From the NCBI GenBank assembly GCA_944381055.1, contig CALWJQ010000093.1, positions 1 to 53,079 of the forward strand: DNA of 53,079 nt, read 5' to 3'. Under the pieces are notes generated by a model that worked only from the letters and a program-made list of their open reading frames with translations, ran no database searches and was not told the origin of the DNA. This document shows, in pieces, positions 35,632 to 43,261 of this stretch (its first letter is position 1; every line of letters starts with the position of its first letter). This stretch comes from an uncultured Clostridia bacterium. Lineage in GTDB: Bacteria; Bacillota; Clostridia; Oscillospirales; Butyricicoccaceae. The position numbers and the translations under genes are program-made.

Positions 35632-36411
35632 GTGAAACTGGCGCGAGTGGAAAAAAACAACGATATTTTTTATGCCGCCGTGCGCGGCGGCCGGGTCTTC
35701 CGTCTGCGCGGCGGACCGTTTGATCCCCCGTGCGAAACCGGCGAAAGCGACGCCCTTGACAGGGTGCGGCTGCTGCCGCCCGTCCAGCCGCCCAACATTT
35801 TGTGCGTCGGGCTCAACTACCGCAGCCACGCCGCTGAAAGCGGGCATCAAGAGCCGGATCACCCGGTGCTTTTTCTCAAGGCGACGACCAGCCTGTGCGG
35901 GCCGGGCGACCCCATTGTCCTGCCTGCCGCCGCGCCGGGCGAGGTCGATTACGAAGCAGAGCTCGCCGTTGTCATCGGACGCACGGCCCGTGACGTGAGC
36001 GAAGAAGACGCCCTGCAATACGTCCTGGGCTACACCTGCGCCAACGATGTCAGCGCGCGCGACTGCCAGCTGCGGCTCGACACCCAGTGGGCGCGCGGAA
36101 AATCGTTTGACACCTTCTGCCCGCTCGGCCCGGTCATCGAAACGGAAATCGACCCCTCTGCCCTGCCGATCCGTGCGCGGCTCAACGGCCAAACCATGCA
36201 GAGTGGCTGCACTTCGGACATGATTTTTCCCGTGCCGAAGCTCGTCAGCTACTGTTCGCGCCAGATGACCCTGCTGCCCGGAACCGTACTGCTGACCGGT
36301 ACGCCCGACGGCGTGGGGTTCGCCCGCCGCCCGCCGGTCTTCCTGCGTCCCGGCGACCTGATAGAAGTTGAAATCGACGGCATCGGGGTTTTGCAAAACA
36401 AAGTACAATAA
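35632..36411 (+). CDS. Fumarylacetoacetate hydrolase family protein
   Basis: 259 residues with the FAH fold. Members include fumarylpyruvate hydrolases, acylpyruvases and oxaloacetate decarboxylases. Motifs: NILCVGLNYRSHAAESG, HPVLFLKATTSLCGPGD, the metal-binding VDYEAELAVVIGR (two Glu) and NDVSARDCQ, and the C-terminal GTPDGVGFARRPP. Start GTG at 35632 follows AAAGAGGTGACGCCT; no ATG is better placed. Monocistronic. The substrate cannot be told; acylpyruvate or oxaloacetate turnover are the main options. Confidence 0.88.
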   Translation: MKLARVEKNNDIFYAAVRGGRVFRLRGGPFDPPCETGESDALDRVRLLPPVQPPNILCVGLNYRSHAAESGHQEPDHPVLFLKATTSLCGPGDPIVLPAAAPGEVDYEAELAVVIGRTARDVSEEDALQYVLGYTCANDVSARDCQLRLDTQWARGKSFDTFCPLGPVIETEIDPSALPIRARLNGQTMQSGCTSDMIFPVPKLVSYCSRQMTLLPGTVLLTGTPDGVGFARRPPVFLRPGDLIEVEIDGIGVLQNKVQ

Positions 36412-36427
36412 AAAGTACAATAAGTTA

Positions 36428-36456
36428 AAAACCGCCGGAAGTTTTCCGGCGGTTTT
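36428..36456. terminator. Bidirectional terminator between the FAH gene and DUF3841
   Basis: AAAACCGCCGGAA (36428-36440) and TTCCGGCGGTTTT (36444-36456), a 13-bp stem with a 3-nt loop. It has T-tracts on the plus side and A-tracts that act as T-tracts on the minus side. It serves the FAH gene and the mnmA-citC-DUF3841 operon. Confidence 0.88.
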
Positions 36457-36458
36457 CT

Positions 36459-37037
36459 TTATTTCCACGAAACGACCCATTCCCGGCGGATGCACCACAA
36501 AGCAGCCTGCACTGCTCCGACGCCCGTCAGGTCGCCGCGGCGGATATTTTCATGATGCCGGAACAGCCGGTCCCAGCTTTCAATGATTTTCTGCCGCAGT
36601 TCCGGGTAAAAACGGGACAGCACGACGTCGCTTTCACGCAGGCCTCGCCGCGCCAGCTCGTCGCGGAAATCGCGTTCTTCTTTTTCGTTTTCCCCCATGT
36701 ATTTGAGCTGCAAAACACGGTTCCAATCGTACATGTCGAAAAAAACCGCCTGATCCCGGGGGACCTCGAGCGTGAGCAGGCTTCCGCCGCCCGAACGGTC
36801 GACGCTCTGCACGCTGCCAAAGGCCCAGTACGGCAAACCGGCCCCCGCGGGCCGCGGGACCCGTTTCTGCGCCTCGGCGGCAAACCAGCGGTAAGCGGTC
36901 AGAAAAATCGGGGCGCTTTCGCCGTACTTCCGGGCGACAAACTCTTCGCGCGAAAAGGCCGCGCCGCCGCGCGCCGCGGCCAGCACGGCGTCGGACTGTA
37001 CGGTATACAGCGTCACTGTATCACATTTCTGATCCAT
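36459..37037 (-). CDS. DUF3841 family protein, second tandem copy
   Basis: 192 residues starting MDQKCDTVTLYTVQSDAVL. It is clearly related to the neighbouring gene. Both open with a short strand followed by a helix, and both end with the same C-terminal pattern, here VVLSRFYPELRQKIIESWDRLF. The N-terminal domain resembles the DUF3841 fold of unknown function. ATG at 37037 follows AGGTGCGGTCGGA and lies inside the end of the upstream copy (25-nt overlap), so the two are translationally coupled. No signal peptide or membrane segment. Function is not established. Confidence 0.8.
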   Translation of the reverse strand: MDQKCDTVTLYTVQSDAVLAAARGGAAFSREEFVARKYGESAPIFLTAYRWFAAEAQKRVPRPAGAGLPYWAFGSVQSVDRSGGGSLLTLEVPRDQAVFFDMYDWNRVLQLKYMGENEKEERDFRDELARRGLRESDVVLSRFYPELRQKIIESWDRLFRHHENIRRGDLTGVGAVQAALWCIRREWVVSWK

Positions 37038-37570
37038 TCCGACCGCACCTCCCATAAAAGCCCGTAACAGGCGTCGCTGCCCATCGAAACCGACGGGTCG
37101 AACAGACGCGACCAGCTTTCCACAACTTCGCGTTTCAGCTGTGGATAAAACTGCGTCATGACCGCTTTGGCGTCGCTGACGCCGCAGTCTTCGAGCATCG
37201 TGCGGTGGCGAGCCGCGTCGGCCGTGTTTTCCGGGATGTAGGAATAGTTGAGAATGGCCCCCCACTTGGCGATATTCACGGGGGTGATCAGGCCGGGGTC
37301 GACCGAAAGCTCTAAAATAACCGACCCCTTGCCGGGCAGCATGGTGGCATCGCGGTCAAACGAAACCCACACCGGCACGTCGGCGTCGGCCGGGCGGCGC
37401 GCTAAATCAGGATGATGGGCGACCAGCCAGTCGTAGGCCTTGAGCACCAACGGGGCGTGTTCGCCGAGATCCAGGGCGACAAAGCTGCGCTTTGCTGCAT
37501 ATCTGCCGGTTTTTTGCAGCGTATCCCAGACGCTGCGGTGCTGTTTGGTCCAGACAGTGATGTTGTTCAC
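37013..37570 (-). CDS. DUF3841 family protein, first tandem copy
   Basis: 185 residues starting at GTG 37570 (MNNITVWTKQHRSVWDTLQK). The middle part carries PVWVSFDRDATMLPGKGSVILE and the C-terminal motif VMTQFYPQLKREVVESWSRLF shared with the following gene. The ribosome-binding site AAAGGAG lies 9 nt before the GTG but can pair with downstream bases (see the separate site). It is cotranscribed after citC with a 15-nt gap. Soluble, no recognised catalytic motif. Confidence 0.82.
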   Translation of the reverse strand: MNNITVWTKQHRSVWDTLQKTGRYAAKRSFVALDLGEHAPLVLKAYDWLVAHHPDLARRPADADVPVWVSFDRDATMLPGKGSVILELSVDPGLITPVNIAKWGAILNYSYIPENTADAARHRTMLEDCGVSDAKAVMTQFYPQLKREVVESWSRLFDPSVSMGSDACYGLLWEVRSEWIRNVIQ

Positions 37571-37583
37571 GGAGCGCCGCTCC
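37571..37583 (-). promoter_or_regulatory. Possible hairpin covering the DUF3841 ribosome-binding site
   Basis: On the minus strand GGAGCGGCGCTCC is a perfect 5-bp stem with a 3-nt loop. It places the Shine-Dalgarno GGAG in the stem directly before the GTG start. This would lower independent initiation and favour coupling to citC. The stem is short, so the effect is uncertain. Confidence 0.4.
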
Positions 37584-37585
37584 TT

Positions 37586-38596
37586 TCAGGCATCAGACGG
37601 GCTGCACACCCCTTCGGACAGGTACCGGTAGGTCCCGTCGGGAACCAGGGGGCGCAGCTCGTCCCATTTTTTTTCTTTCCACAGCTGGCGCACGCGCGAA
37701 GCCGAAACGGCGCATCCCCCTTTTTCCAGGCGGGGGATCTCAACGACCTCGACGCCGCGCGGCGGCAGCATTTCGTGCATCAGGCGGTTATACGCCGCCG
37801 TCACCGGGCAGAACGGTTCCTGACCGACAAACCGGCGCGTCAGGGACAGCGCGGGGACAAAATAATCGCAGAAAACCGTCAGGTCGAGCCTTCCGGCAGC
37901 CTCGCCCGCCTTTTGCTCGTCTTTGAGGAAATAGGTCGGGAAGGTGACCGACGAAATGAGATAATCGCTCGTCGGATGCACGAGCACGTTTTTCAGATCG
38001 CTCACGCCCTGCCGCGCCAAAGAAAAGCGCACATCGGCCGGCACGGCGCTTTGATTCTCGGACAGGATAAACAGGTGCAGCGTATCGCAGGACGCCGCGG
38101 CCCGTTCGGCAAGGTATCGGTGCCCCAGGGTAAAGGGGTTGCAGTTGGCGACAACGGCGCCGTGTACGCCGCCCTGCGGCCCGCGGTCGAGCGATGCGGC
38201 AAAATCGGAAATGCCGCTGCGCGTATTTTCCATGAGCAGCATGTCGCTTGTGTGCGAAACAGGGTAAAACCCAAAATCGCGGAACATGCTCCCGTTTTTC
38301 GGCTTGGTAAACAGAAACAGGCGGCGCAATCCCTTTTCAAACGCGCGGGCGCGCAGCGCCGTCATGACGGGCGCCGTCAGGCCTTCGCCGCGCAGGCGTT
38401 CATCGACGGCAATGCACTTAAGAACCTTTCCCGCCAGCGACCCCGTCGCGGCGACGTTCCCTTCCGCGTCCCGGACGACGACGGTGAAGTCGCCCGGCTC
38501 ATACCGCAGCCCCTGCGCGGTGAGAAAACTGCGCACGCGGCTTTCCAGCCTGGGGGGCAGGGCCCCTTCATACCGCTCCGTGCTGAAATCAGTCAT
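37586..38596 (-). CDS. citC: [Citrate (pro-3S)-lyase] ligase
   Basis: Acetylates the prosthetic group of citrate lyase (ACP subunit) using acetate and ATP. 336 residues with a GNAT-like N-terminal domain (AAGTGSLAGKVLKCIAV-type segment, read as VAATGSLAGKVLKCIAVDE; about 1-140) and a C-terminal nucleotidyltransferase domain with ANCNPFTLGHRYLAE (HxGH-type), HPTSDYLISSVTFPTYFLKDE and CAVSASRVRQLW. ATG at 38596 follows GGAGGAAGCCGCC. No citD, citE, citF or citX is in the window, so it is an orphan. It may act on a lyase encoded elsewhere or on a different carrier. Confidence 0.92.
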   Translation of the reverse strand: MTDFSTERYEGALPPRLESRVRSFLTAQGLRYEPGDFTVVVRDAEGNVAATGSLAGKVLKCIAVDERLRGEGLTAPVMTALRARAFEKGLRRLFLFTKPKNGSMFRDFGFYPVSHTSDMLLMENTRSGISDFAASLDRGPQGGVHGAVVANCNPFTLGHRYLAERAAASCDTLHLFILSENQSAVPADVRFSLARQGVSDLKNVLVHPTSDYLISSVTFPTYFLKDEQKAGEAAGRLDLTVFCDYFVPALSLTRRFVGQEPFCPVTAAYNRLMHEMLPPRGVEVVEIPRLEKGGCAVSASRVRQLWKEKKWDELRPLVPDGTYRYLSEGVCSPSDA

Positions 38597-39077
38597 GGCG
38601 GCTTCCTCCTTTTTCTGCGGGTATACCGGTTTTTAAAACATCGACGGCCACGCGGAATCTCTCGTTGCCCGGCATGACGCCGTACAGCCTTTCATAAAAC
38701 CGGAACCCGCACGCTTCATAAAACCGGCGCGCCGGCACATTGCCTGACAGCACCTCGACGGATACTTCACCGGCCCCGCTCAGATGTTCGAGCGCAAAAA
38801 GAACAAGCTGCCGGCCTATGCCCCGGCGGTGTACGGCCGGATCGACATACAGCCAGGCGATCTCATCCCCCGTACAGGCCGCAAAACCGACCGGCGTTTT
38901 GTCAAGGCAGGCGACAAACAGCGCATTGTTAAACAGACCCTCGCGCTGCGCTGCGACTTTCAGGGGAAGGAAGGCCTCTTCCAGCCCGGCCAGCGACAGT
39001 TCAAGCCTGCGGGCAGCATCGTGTATGGCTTCAATCCGGGGCCAATCCCGGGACCGGTATTCCCTGATTTCCATCAT
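38589..39077 (-). CDS. GNAT-family N-acetyltransferase
   Basis: 162 residues of the GCN5-related fold. The acetyl-CoA motif is IAWLYVDPAVHRRGIGRQLV, followed by the typical V-x-N segment VEVLSGNVPARRFYEACGF. Three ATGs are possible (39083, 39077, 39074); 39077 is preferred because it is 6 nt from AGAGG, while 39083 touches it directly. It ends with an 8-nt overlap with citC. Substrate unknown (amine, amino group of a protein or a small molecule). Confidence 0.88.
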   Translation of the reverse strand: MMEIREYRSRDWPRIEAIHDAARRLELSLAGLEEAFLPLKVAAQREGLFNNALFVACLDKTPVGFAACTGDEIAWLYVDPAVHRRGIGRQLVLFALEHLSGAGEVSVEVLSGNVPARRFYEACGFRFYERLYGVMPGNERFRVAVDVLKTGIPAEKGGSRHD

Positions 39078-39112
39078 CGGCATCCTCTTTGTCCCCTGTC
39101 CGCTTTGTTTTT

Positions 39113-40165
39113 CTACTCTTGAGGTTTCTGTCCGTCCCGTCGGATGATCCCTCCGCCCAGAACACGGCCGTCCGGGCCGAAAAACACGGCGCTCTGCCCC
39201 GGCGACGGCGCCCGGGCAGGCTCATAAAACTCGACGCGCGCCGTTCTTTCGCCGGTCCGCACAACCCGGGCCGGCCAGGTCTTTTTACCGTGGCGCACCA
39301 TCACGTCGGCTTCAAAGGCGTCCAGGGCGCCGTATTCCGGCGCCGTCATACAGACTTCCCCCACATTGATTTGCGTCCTATACGGGTCCGTAAGGGCCAG
39401 CACAACGCGGTTGCTTTCAGGATCAATGCGTGTGACGTACAGCCGGCCTTCGGCGGCGACGCCCAGGCCGCGCCGCTGCCCGACCGTATAGCGGTGAATC
39501 CCTTTGTGACGCCCCAGCACCCTGCCCTGTTCGTCGACAAAGTCGCCGGGCGGCGGGCAGACGCCCCGGCTTTCGATAAAAGCGGCGTAATCGTTGTCCG
39601 GCACAAAGCAGATTTCCATGCTGTCCGGCCTGTCATGCACGTCAATACCGGCCAGTCTTACGCGTTCGCGGATGGCCGCTTTGCTCTGCTCCTGCCCCAA
39701 CGGCAAAAGCAGCCGTCCAATCCATTCGCACGGCAGCCGGTATAGCATATAAGCCTGATCGTTTTGCGCCGGCGAACGGTAAAGGGCCGGCACCCCGCTT
39801 TCTGTCCGGCCGGTACGGGCGTAGTGGCCGGTGGCGACAAATGCCGCGCCCAGGCGGTCTGCCAGCTCAAACAGCAGCCGGAACTTGACGGACGGGTTGC
39901 ACAGGACGCACGGAATGGGGGTCGTACCGCGGGCATAGCCGCAGACAAACGGTTCGATGACCTGCCGCTCGAGCGCTTCGGTCATATCAATGCGGATAAA
40001 ATCAATGCCCAGCTGCCGCGCTGTATGGCGCGCCGCACCGTCGTCAGAACCGGAAAAAGCCAGAAAAGCGCCGGCGACGTCGTACCCCTGTCCGCGCAGG
40101 GCAACAGCGGCGCAGGCGGAATCGACGCCGCCCGACAGGCCGAGGACAACGGTTTTTTTGCTCAT
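39113..40165 (-). CDS. mnmA: tRNA-specific 2-thiouridylase
   Basis: Thiolates U34 of tRNAs for Lys, Glu and Gln. 350 residues. The PP-loop motif VVLGLSGGVDSACAA starts near residue 5. The catalytic cysteines match C89 (PIPCVLCNPSVKF) and C186 (DSMEICFVPDN). The C-terminal domain has RYTVGQRRGLGVA. ATG at 40165 follows AAAGGACCTGCCGTT. It is divergent from dnaA and is the first gene of the mnmA-GNAT-citC-DUF3841 operon. Sulfur would come from a cysteine desulfurase such as the one at 49954. Confidence 0.96.
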   Translation of the reverse strand: MSKKTVVLGLSGGVDSACAAVALRGQGYDVAGAFLAFSGSDDGAARHTARQLGIDFIRIDMTEALERQVIEPFVCGYARGTTPIPCVLCNPSVKFRLLFELADRLGAAFVATGHYARTGRTESGVPALYRSPAQNDQAYMLYRLPCEWIGRLLLPLGQEQSKAAIRERVRLAGIDVHDRPDSMEICFVPDNDYAAFIESRGVCPPPGDFVDEQGRVLGRHKGIHRYTVGQRRGLGVAAEGRLYVTRIDPESNRVVLALTDPYRTQINVGEVCMTAPEYGALDAFEADVMVRHGKKTWPARVVRTGERTARVEFYEPARAPSPGQSAVFFGPDGRVLGGGIIRRDGQKPQE

Positions 40166-40198
40166 AACGGCAGGTCCTTTCATTGTGTTTCCAGGGTC

Positions 40199-40227
40199 AT
40201 TGTACCGCAAAAAACGCGGAAAAACAA
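40199..40227 (-). promoter_or_regulatory. Promoter of the mnmA operon
   Basis: Minus-strand TTGTTT (40227-40222), a 17-bp spacer and TACAAT (40204-40199), 34 bp before the mnmA start. Confidence 0.7.
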
Positions 40228-40239
40228 GGGCACAGCAGT

Positions 40240-40302
40240 TTTCACGCGCGCGCGATTTTATAGAGGAATATAATATAGGATAAAGATCTAGGTTTATTCT
40301 CC
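40240..40302. other. AT-rich stretch upstream of dnaA
   Basis: After GC-rich CACGCGCGCGCG the DNA becomes strongly A/T-rich for about 50 bp (ATTTTATAGAGGAATATAAT, then ATAGGATAAAGATCTAGGTT). It lies between mnmA and the dnaA promoter. It is a candidate duplex-unwinding part of a two-part origin, but it has no recognisable DnaA boxes and could also simply be promoter-flanking A/T. Confidence 0.35.
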
Positions 40303-40331
40303 TTGTCTGGCAGCCGAAAATATGCTATAAT
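40303..40331 (+). promoter_or_regulatory. Sigma-A promoter of dnaA
   Basis: TTGTCT (40303-40308), a 17-bp spacer and a perfect TATAAT (40326-40331), 66 bp before the TTG start of dnaA. Confidence 0.82.
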
Positions 40332-40396
40332 ACCGTATAGTGGTGTTTTATGCGCCGCACGTCCGCGCAGTTTGGAAAGAGAAAGAGGAGATCGCA

Positions 40397-41695
40397 TTGT
40401 ATACGCCGTCAGCCCTGCTTGACGCTGTCATAAAAATCCTCGAACGCGACCTGGGCGAGGTCATTGTTTCGACCTGGTTCAGCGACGCCGAGGCCATTGC
40501 CATCAAAAACGGCCGCCTGGTCATTTACACCCCCAACGAAGTCAAGCGCGAGACCATGCAGAAGCACTACTTTGACAATGTGTCGCAGGCGACGTACGAA
40601 CTTCTGGGCGAACGGCTGACGCCGCTGTACCTGTGCGGCGAAGAAGAGCTGGCCGTCTGGCGGCTGGAAAACGAAGATTCCGTATACAGCCACTACACCT
40701 TTGCCAAGTTCATCGTCGGGCCCAGCAACCGGTTCGCCCACGCGGCGGCGCTCGCCGTCGCCAACAGCCCGGCGGCCGTATACAACCCGCTGTTCATTTA
40801 CGGCCAGTCAGGGCTGGGAAAAACCCACCTGCTTTATGCCATTGCCGGCGAACTGCGGCGCAGGCACAGCGGGATGCGGGTCGTTTACGTCAAGGGCGAC
40901 GAGTTCACCAACGATCTGGTTTCTTCCATCCAGAGCGGCACGGTGGCCGAGTTCAGGAACAAATACCGCCAGGCCGACCTGTTCCTGGTCGACGACATCC
41001 AGTTTATTGCCGGCAAGGTACAGACGCAGGAAGAGTTCTTTCACACCTTCAACACCATGCACGAAGCAGGCAAGCAGATTGTCCTGACCTCTGACCGCCC
41101 TCCCAAGGAAATCCTGACGCTGGAAGAGCGCCTGCGGACACGGTTTGAATGGGGCCTTCTGGCCGACATCCAGCCGCCCGATCTCGAAACCCGAATGGCC
41201 ATGATTTCCGCCAAAGCGCGGGATCTGGGCATGTCGCTGACCCCCAAAATCGTCCAGTATGTCGCCGAAAGCATTCAAAGCAATGTGCGGCAGCTCGAAG
41301 GCGCGGTCAAAAAAATCTACGCCTACCACTCGCTGATGGGGCGCGCTCTGGACATGGAAATGGCGCAGGACGCCATCCGGGACATCTTCCGCGAAAACCC
41401 CGGCGCGCACCCGACGCCCGATCTCATTTTGCAAGAGGTCGCGTCTTTTTACAGCATCCCGGCCGAGCGCATCCGCGGCAACGCTAAAACACGCGACGTC
41501 GTCGGGCCGCGGCAGGCAGCGATTTACCTGATCCGCGAAATGACCGGCATGTCGCTGCCCGAAATCGGCAAATTTATGGGCCGCGACCACACAACAGCGT
41601 TATACGCCATCAATAAAATCGAAGAACGGCTCAAAAACGAACCCGAACTGCAAAACGAAATTGCCGACATGAAAAAAAACATTCAAAACCGCTGA
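40397..41695 (+). CDS. dnaA: Chromosomal replication initiator protein DnaA
   Basis: AAA+ protein that binds origin boxes and opens the duplex. 432 residues, somewhat shorter than the Bacillus protein because the linker domain is short. Domain I: ILERDLGEVIVSTWFSDAEA. AAA+ Walker A GQSGLGKTHLLYA and Walker B LFLVDDIQF. DNA-binding domain IV with RQAAIYLIREMTGMSLPEI and the signature GRDHTTALYAINKIEE. The start chosen is TTG at 40397 with AGAGGAGATCGCA before it; an upstream in-frame start at 40340 lacks a ribosome-binding site and lies almost on the promoter. Confidence 0.97.
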   Translation: MYTPSALLDAVIKILERDLGEVIVSTWFSDAEAIAIKNGRLVIYTPNEVKRETMQKHYFDNVSQATYELLGERLTPLYLCGEEELAVWRLENEDSVYSHYTFAKFIVGPSNRFAHAAALAVANSPAAVYNPLFIYGQSGLGKTHLLYAIAGELRRRHSGMRVVYVKGDEFTNDLVSSIQSGTVAEFRNKYRQADLFLVDDIQFIAGKVQTQEEFFHTFNTMHEAGKQIVLTSDRPPKEILTLEERLRTRFEWGLLADIQPPDLETRMAMISAKARDLGMSLTPKIVQYVAESIQSNVRQLEGAVKKIYAYHSLMGRALDMEMAQDAIRDIFRENPGAHPTPDLILQEVASFYSIPAERIRGNAKTRDVVGPRQAAIYLIREMTGMSLPEIGKFMGRDHTTALYAINKIEERLKNEPELQNEIADMKKNIQNR

Positions 41696-41920
41696 CAAAA
41701 CGGTTTTTTCTTTCCCCAATGCCTTGTGAACAAAAACAAGTCACCTGTGGAAACCGGCAGCCTGTGAAAAAACATGAATAACCCCCCGTTTTACCCACAC
41801 CCTGCTGTGAACCCGCAAACCGTGACGTCACAAGGCGTCAAGCGCTTTTTCCCCAAAACCCACACCCCCTATTACTGCTGCTATAAGAAACCTATGGTAA
41901 TAGCCGAAAGGAGCACCTTC
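41696..41920. other. oriC: Candidate replication origin (oriC), dnaA-dnaN spacer
   Basis: 225 bp without genes and with several DnaA-box-like 9-mers. The best is TTACCCACA at 41791-41799 (8 of 9 matches to TTATCCACA). Inverse-strand matches of 7 of 9 occur at 41725-41733, 41746-41754 and 41763-41771, and weaker ones at 41806-41814 and 41856-41864. A 10-bp perfect palindrome GTGACGTCAC (41822-41831) is also present. Between dnaA and dnaN is the usual place for part of the origin in Bacillota. No box is perfect, which may reflect a high-GC genome with a shifted consensus. Confidence 0.6.
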
Positions 41921-43030
41921 ATGCGTTTTTCCTGTGAAAAATCCATTTTAAACGACGCCATATCGGTCTGTATTCACGCCGTCGCGTCCAAAAGTTCCAT
42001 TCCCGCCCTCGAAGGCCTGCTGATTACAGCGGACACAGCGGTCAGCATGTGCGGCTATAACTTCAAAACCGCCATTCAGAAAAACTTCGACGCCGACATC
42101 ACCGAACGGGGTTCCGCCGTTATCAACGCGCGCATTTTTTCTGACATTATCCGAAAGCTGCCCGACGACATCATCGAAATCTCGGTCGACGACCGGCTGA
42201 TGACCACCATCAAATGCGGCGTGTCTGAATTCAATATCATGTCCACTTCTGCCGAAGAATATCCCGACCTTCCCAGCGTGGACAGCGACGCCGGCGTCCG
42301 CATTTCAAACAGCGTGCTGCGCGACATGATCCTGCGCACCAGCTTCGCCATTTCCGACAACGAAAACAAACCCATCCACACCGGATCGCTTTTTGAAGTC
42401 GAAGACGAGCAGCTGACCATTGTCTCGGTCGACGGCTACCGCCTGGCCATCCGCAAAGCAGAATGCCAGAACCTGCGTCACAGCGGGTTTCACTTTGTCG
42501 TACCGGGCGACACCCTGCGCGAGCTGTCCCGCATCCTGCCCGAAGATGACGAACCGACCACCGTCTGCCCGGAACAGAAACACGCGCTTTTTCAGTTTGA
42601 CAACACCGTTGTCACCACCCGCCTGCTTGAAGGCGAATTTCTCAACTACCGCAGCGCCGTCCCGGCCGATCAGCCCGTCAAACTGGAAATTGACGTCAAA
42701 ACGGTCATCGCCGCCGTCGAGCGTGTTTCGCTGATCATTTCCGAACGCCTGAAAAACCCGGTCCGCTGCCTGTTCGACGAGCATGGGCTCAAGCTGTCAT
42801 GCATCACTGCCCTGGGCCGCTCTTACGACGAAATTGAATTGGTCCCCTGCCCCGAGCCCATTGAAATCGGTTTTAACAACCGCTACCTGCTCGACGCGCT
42901 GCGGGCCGTAGAAAACGATACCTGCCTGCTCGAACTCAAAAGCGGGCTGTCACCCTGCGTGCTGCGTCCCCTCGAAGGCGACGCCTTTACCTATCTGGTT
43001 CTGCCCGTACGCCTCAAGGCGGGTGAATAA
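41921..43030 (+). CDS. dnaN: DNA polymerase III beta subunit (sliding clamp)
   Basis: Ring-shaped processivity factor. 369 residues with the three clamp domains; recognisable segments are MRFSCEKSILNDAISVCIHA, the central SRILPEDDEPTTV region and the C-terminal PLEGDAFTYLVLPVRL. ATG at 41921 follows AAAGGAGCACCTTC; the longer frame upstream runs through the origin region and is not used. The stop TAA is immediately followed by the next ATG. Confidence 0.96.
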   Translation: MRFSCEKSILNDAISVCIHAVASKSSIPALEGLLITADTAVSMCGYNFKTAIQKNFDADITERGSAVINARIFSDIIRKLPDDIIEISVDDRLMTTIKCGVSEFNIMSTSAEEYPDLPSVDSDAGVRISNSVLRDMILRTSFAISDNENKPIHTGSLFEVEDEQLTIVSVDGYRLAIRKAECQNLRHSGFHFVVPGDTLRELSRILPEDDEPTTVCPEQKHALFQFDNTVVTTRLLEGEFLNYRSAVPADQPVKLEIDVKTVIAAVERVSLIISERLKNPVRCLFDEHGLKLSCITALGRSYDEIELVPCPEPIEIGFNNRYLLDALRAVENDTCLLELKSGLSPCVLRPLEGDAFTYLVLPVRLKAGE

Positions 43031-43261
43031 ATGTTTCACGGGGAACAACAGGTGCCCATCGACACCCCGTTTATCAAACTGGACAGCCTTTTAAAACTGT
43101 CCGGCCTTTGCATGACGGGCGGCGAAGCAAAAAACCTCATTGCCGGCGGTCAGGTCATGCTCAACGGCACAGCCTGTACCCAGCGCGGCCGCAAAATAAC
43201 GCCGGGCGACGTCGTCGAATGCCTCGGGCAGCGTCTGGCGGTGACCCGTCATGCGCCTTGA
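43031..43261 (+). CDS. rlbA: S4-domain RNA-binding protein (RlbA/YaaA)
   Basis: 76 residues, a single S4 domain: IKLDSLLKLSGLCMTGGEAK, then LIAGGQVMLNGTACTQRGRKI, with the terminal GDVVECLG. The family member YaaA of Bacillus lies in the same place between dnaN and recF and is linked to ribosome assembly. The start directly abuts the dnaN stop, with GGCGGGTGA as a possible ribosome-binding site. It overlaps recF by 11 nt. Confidence 0.92.
   Translation: MFHGEQQVPIDTPFIKLDSLLKLSGLCMTGGEAKNLIAGGQVMLNGTACTQRGRKITPGDVVECLGQRLAVTRHAP

Noticed and set aside
36459..37570. Toxin-antitoxin pair
   Set aside because: The two proteins are paralogues of similar size (192 and 185 residues), with no known toxin fold, and are downstream members of a longer operon.
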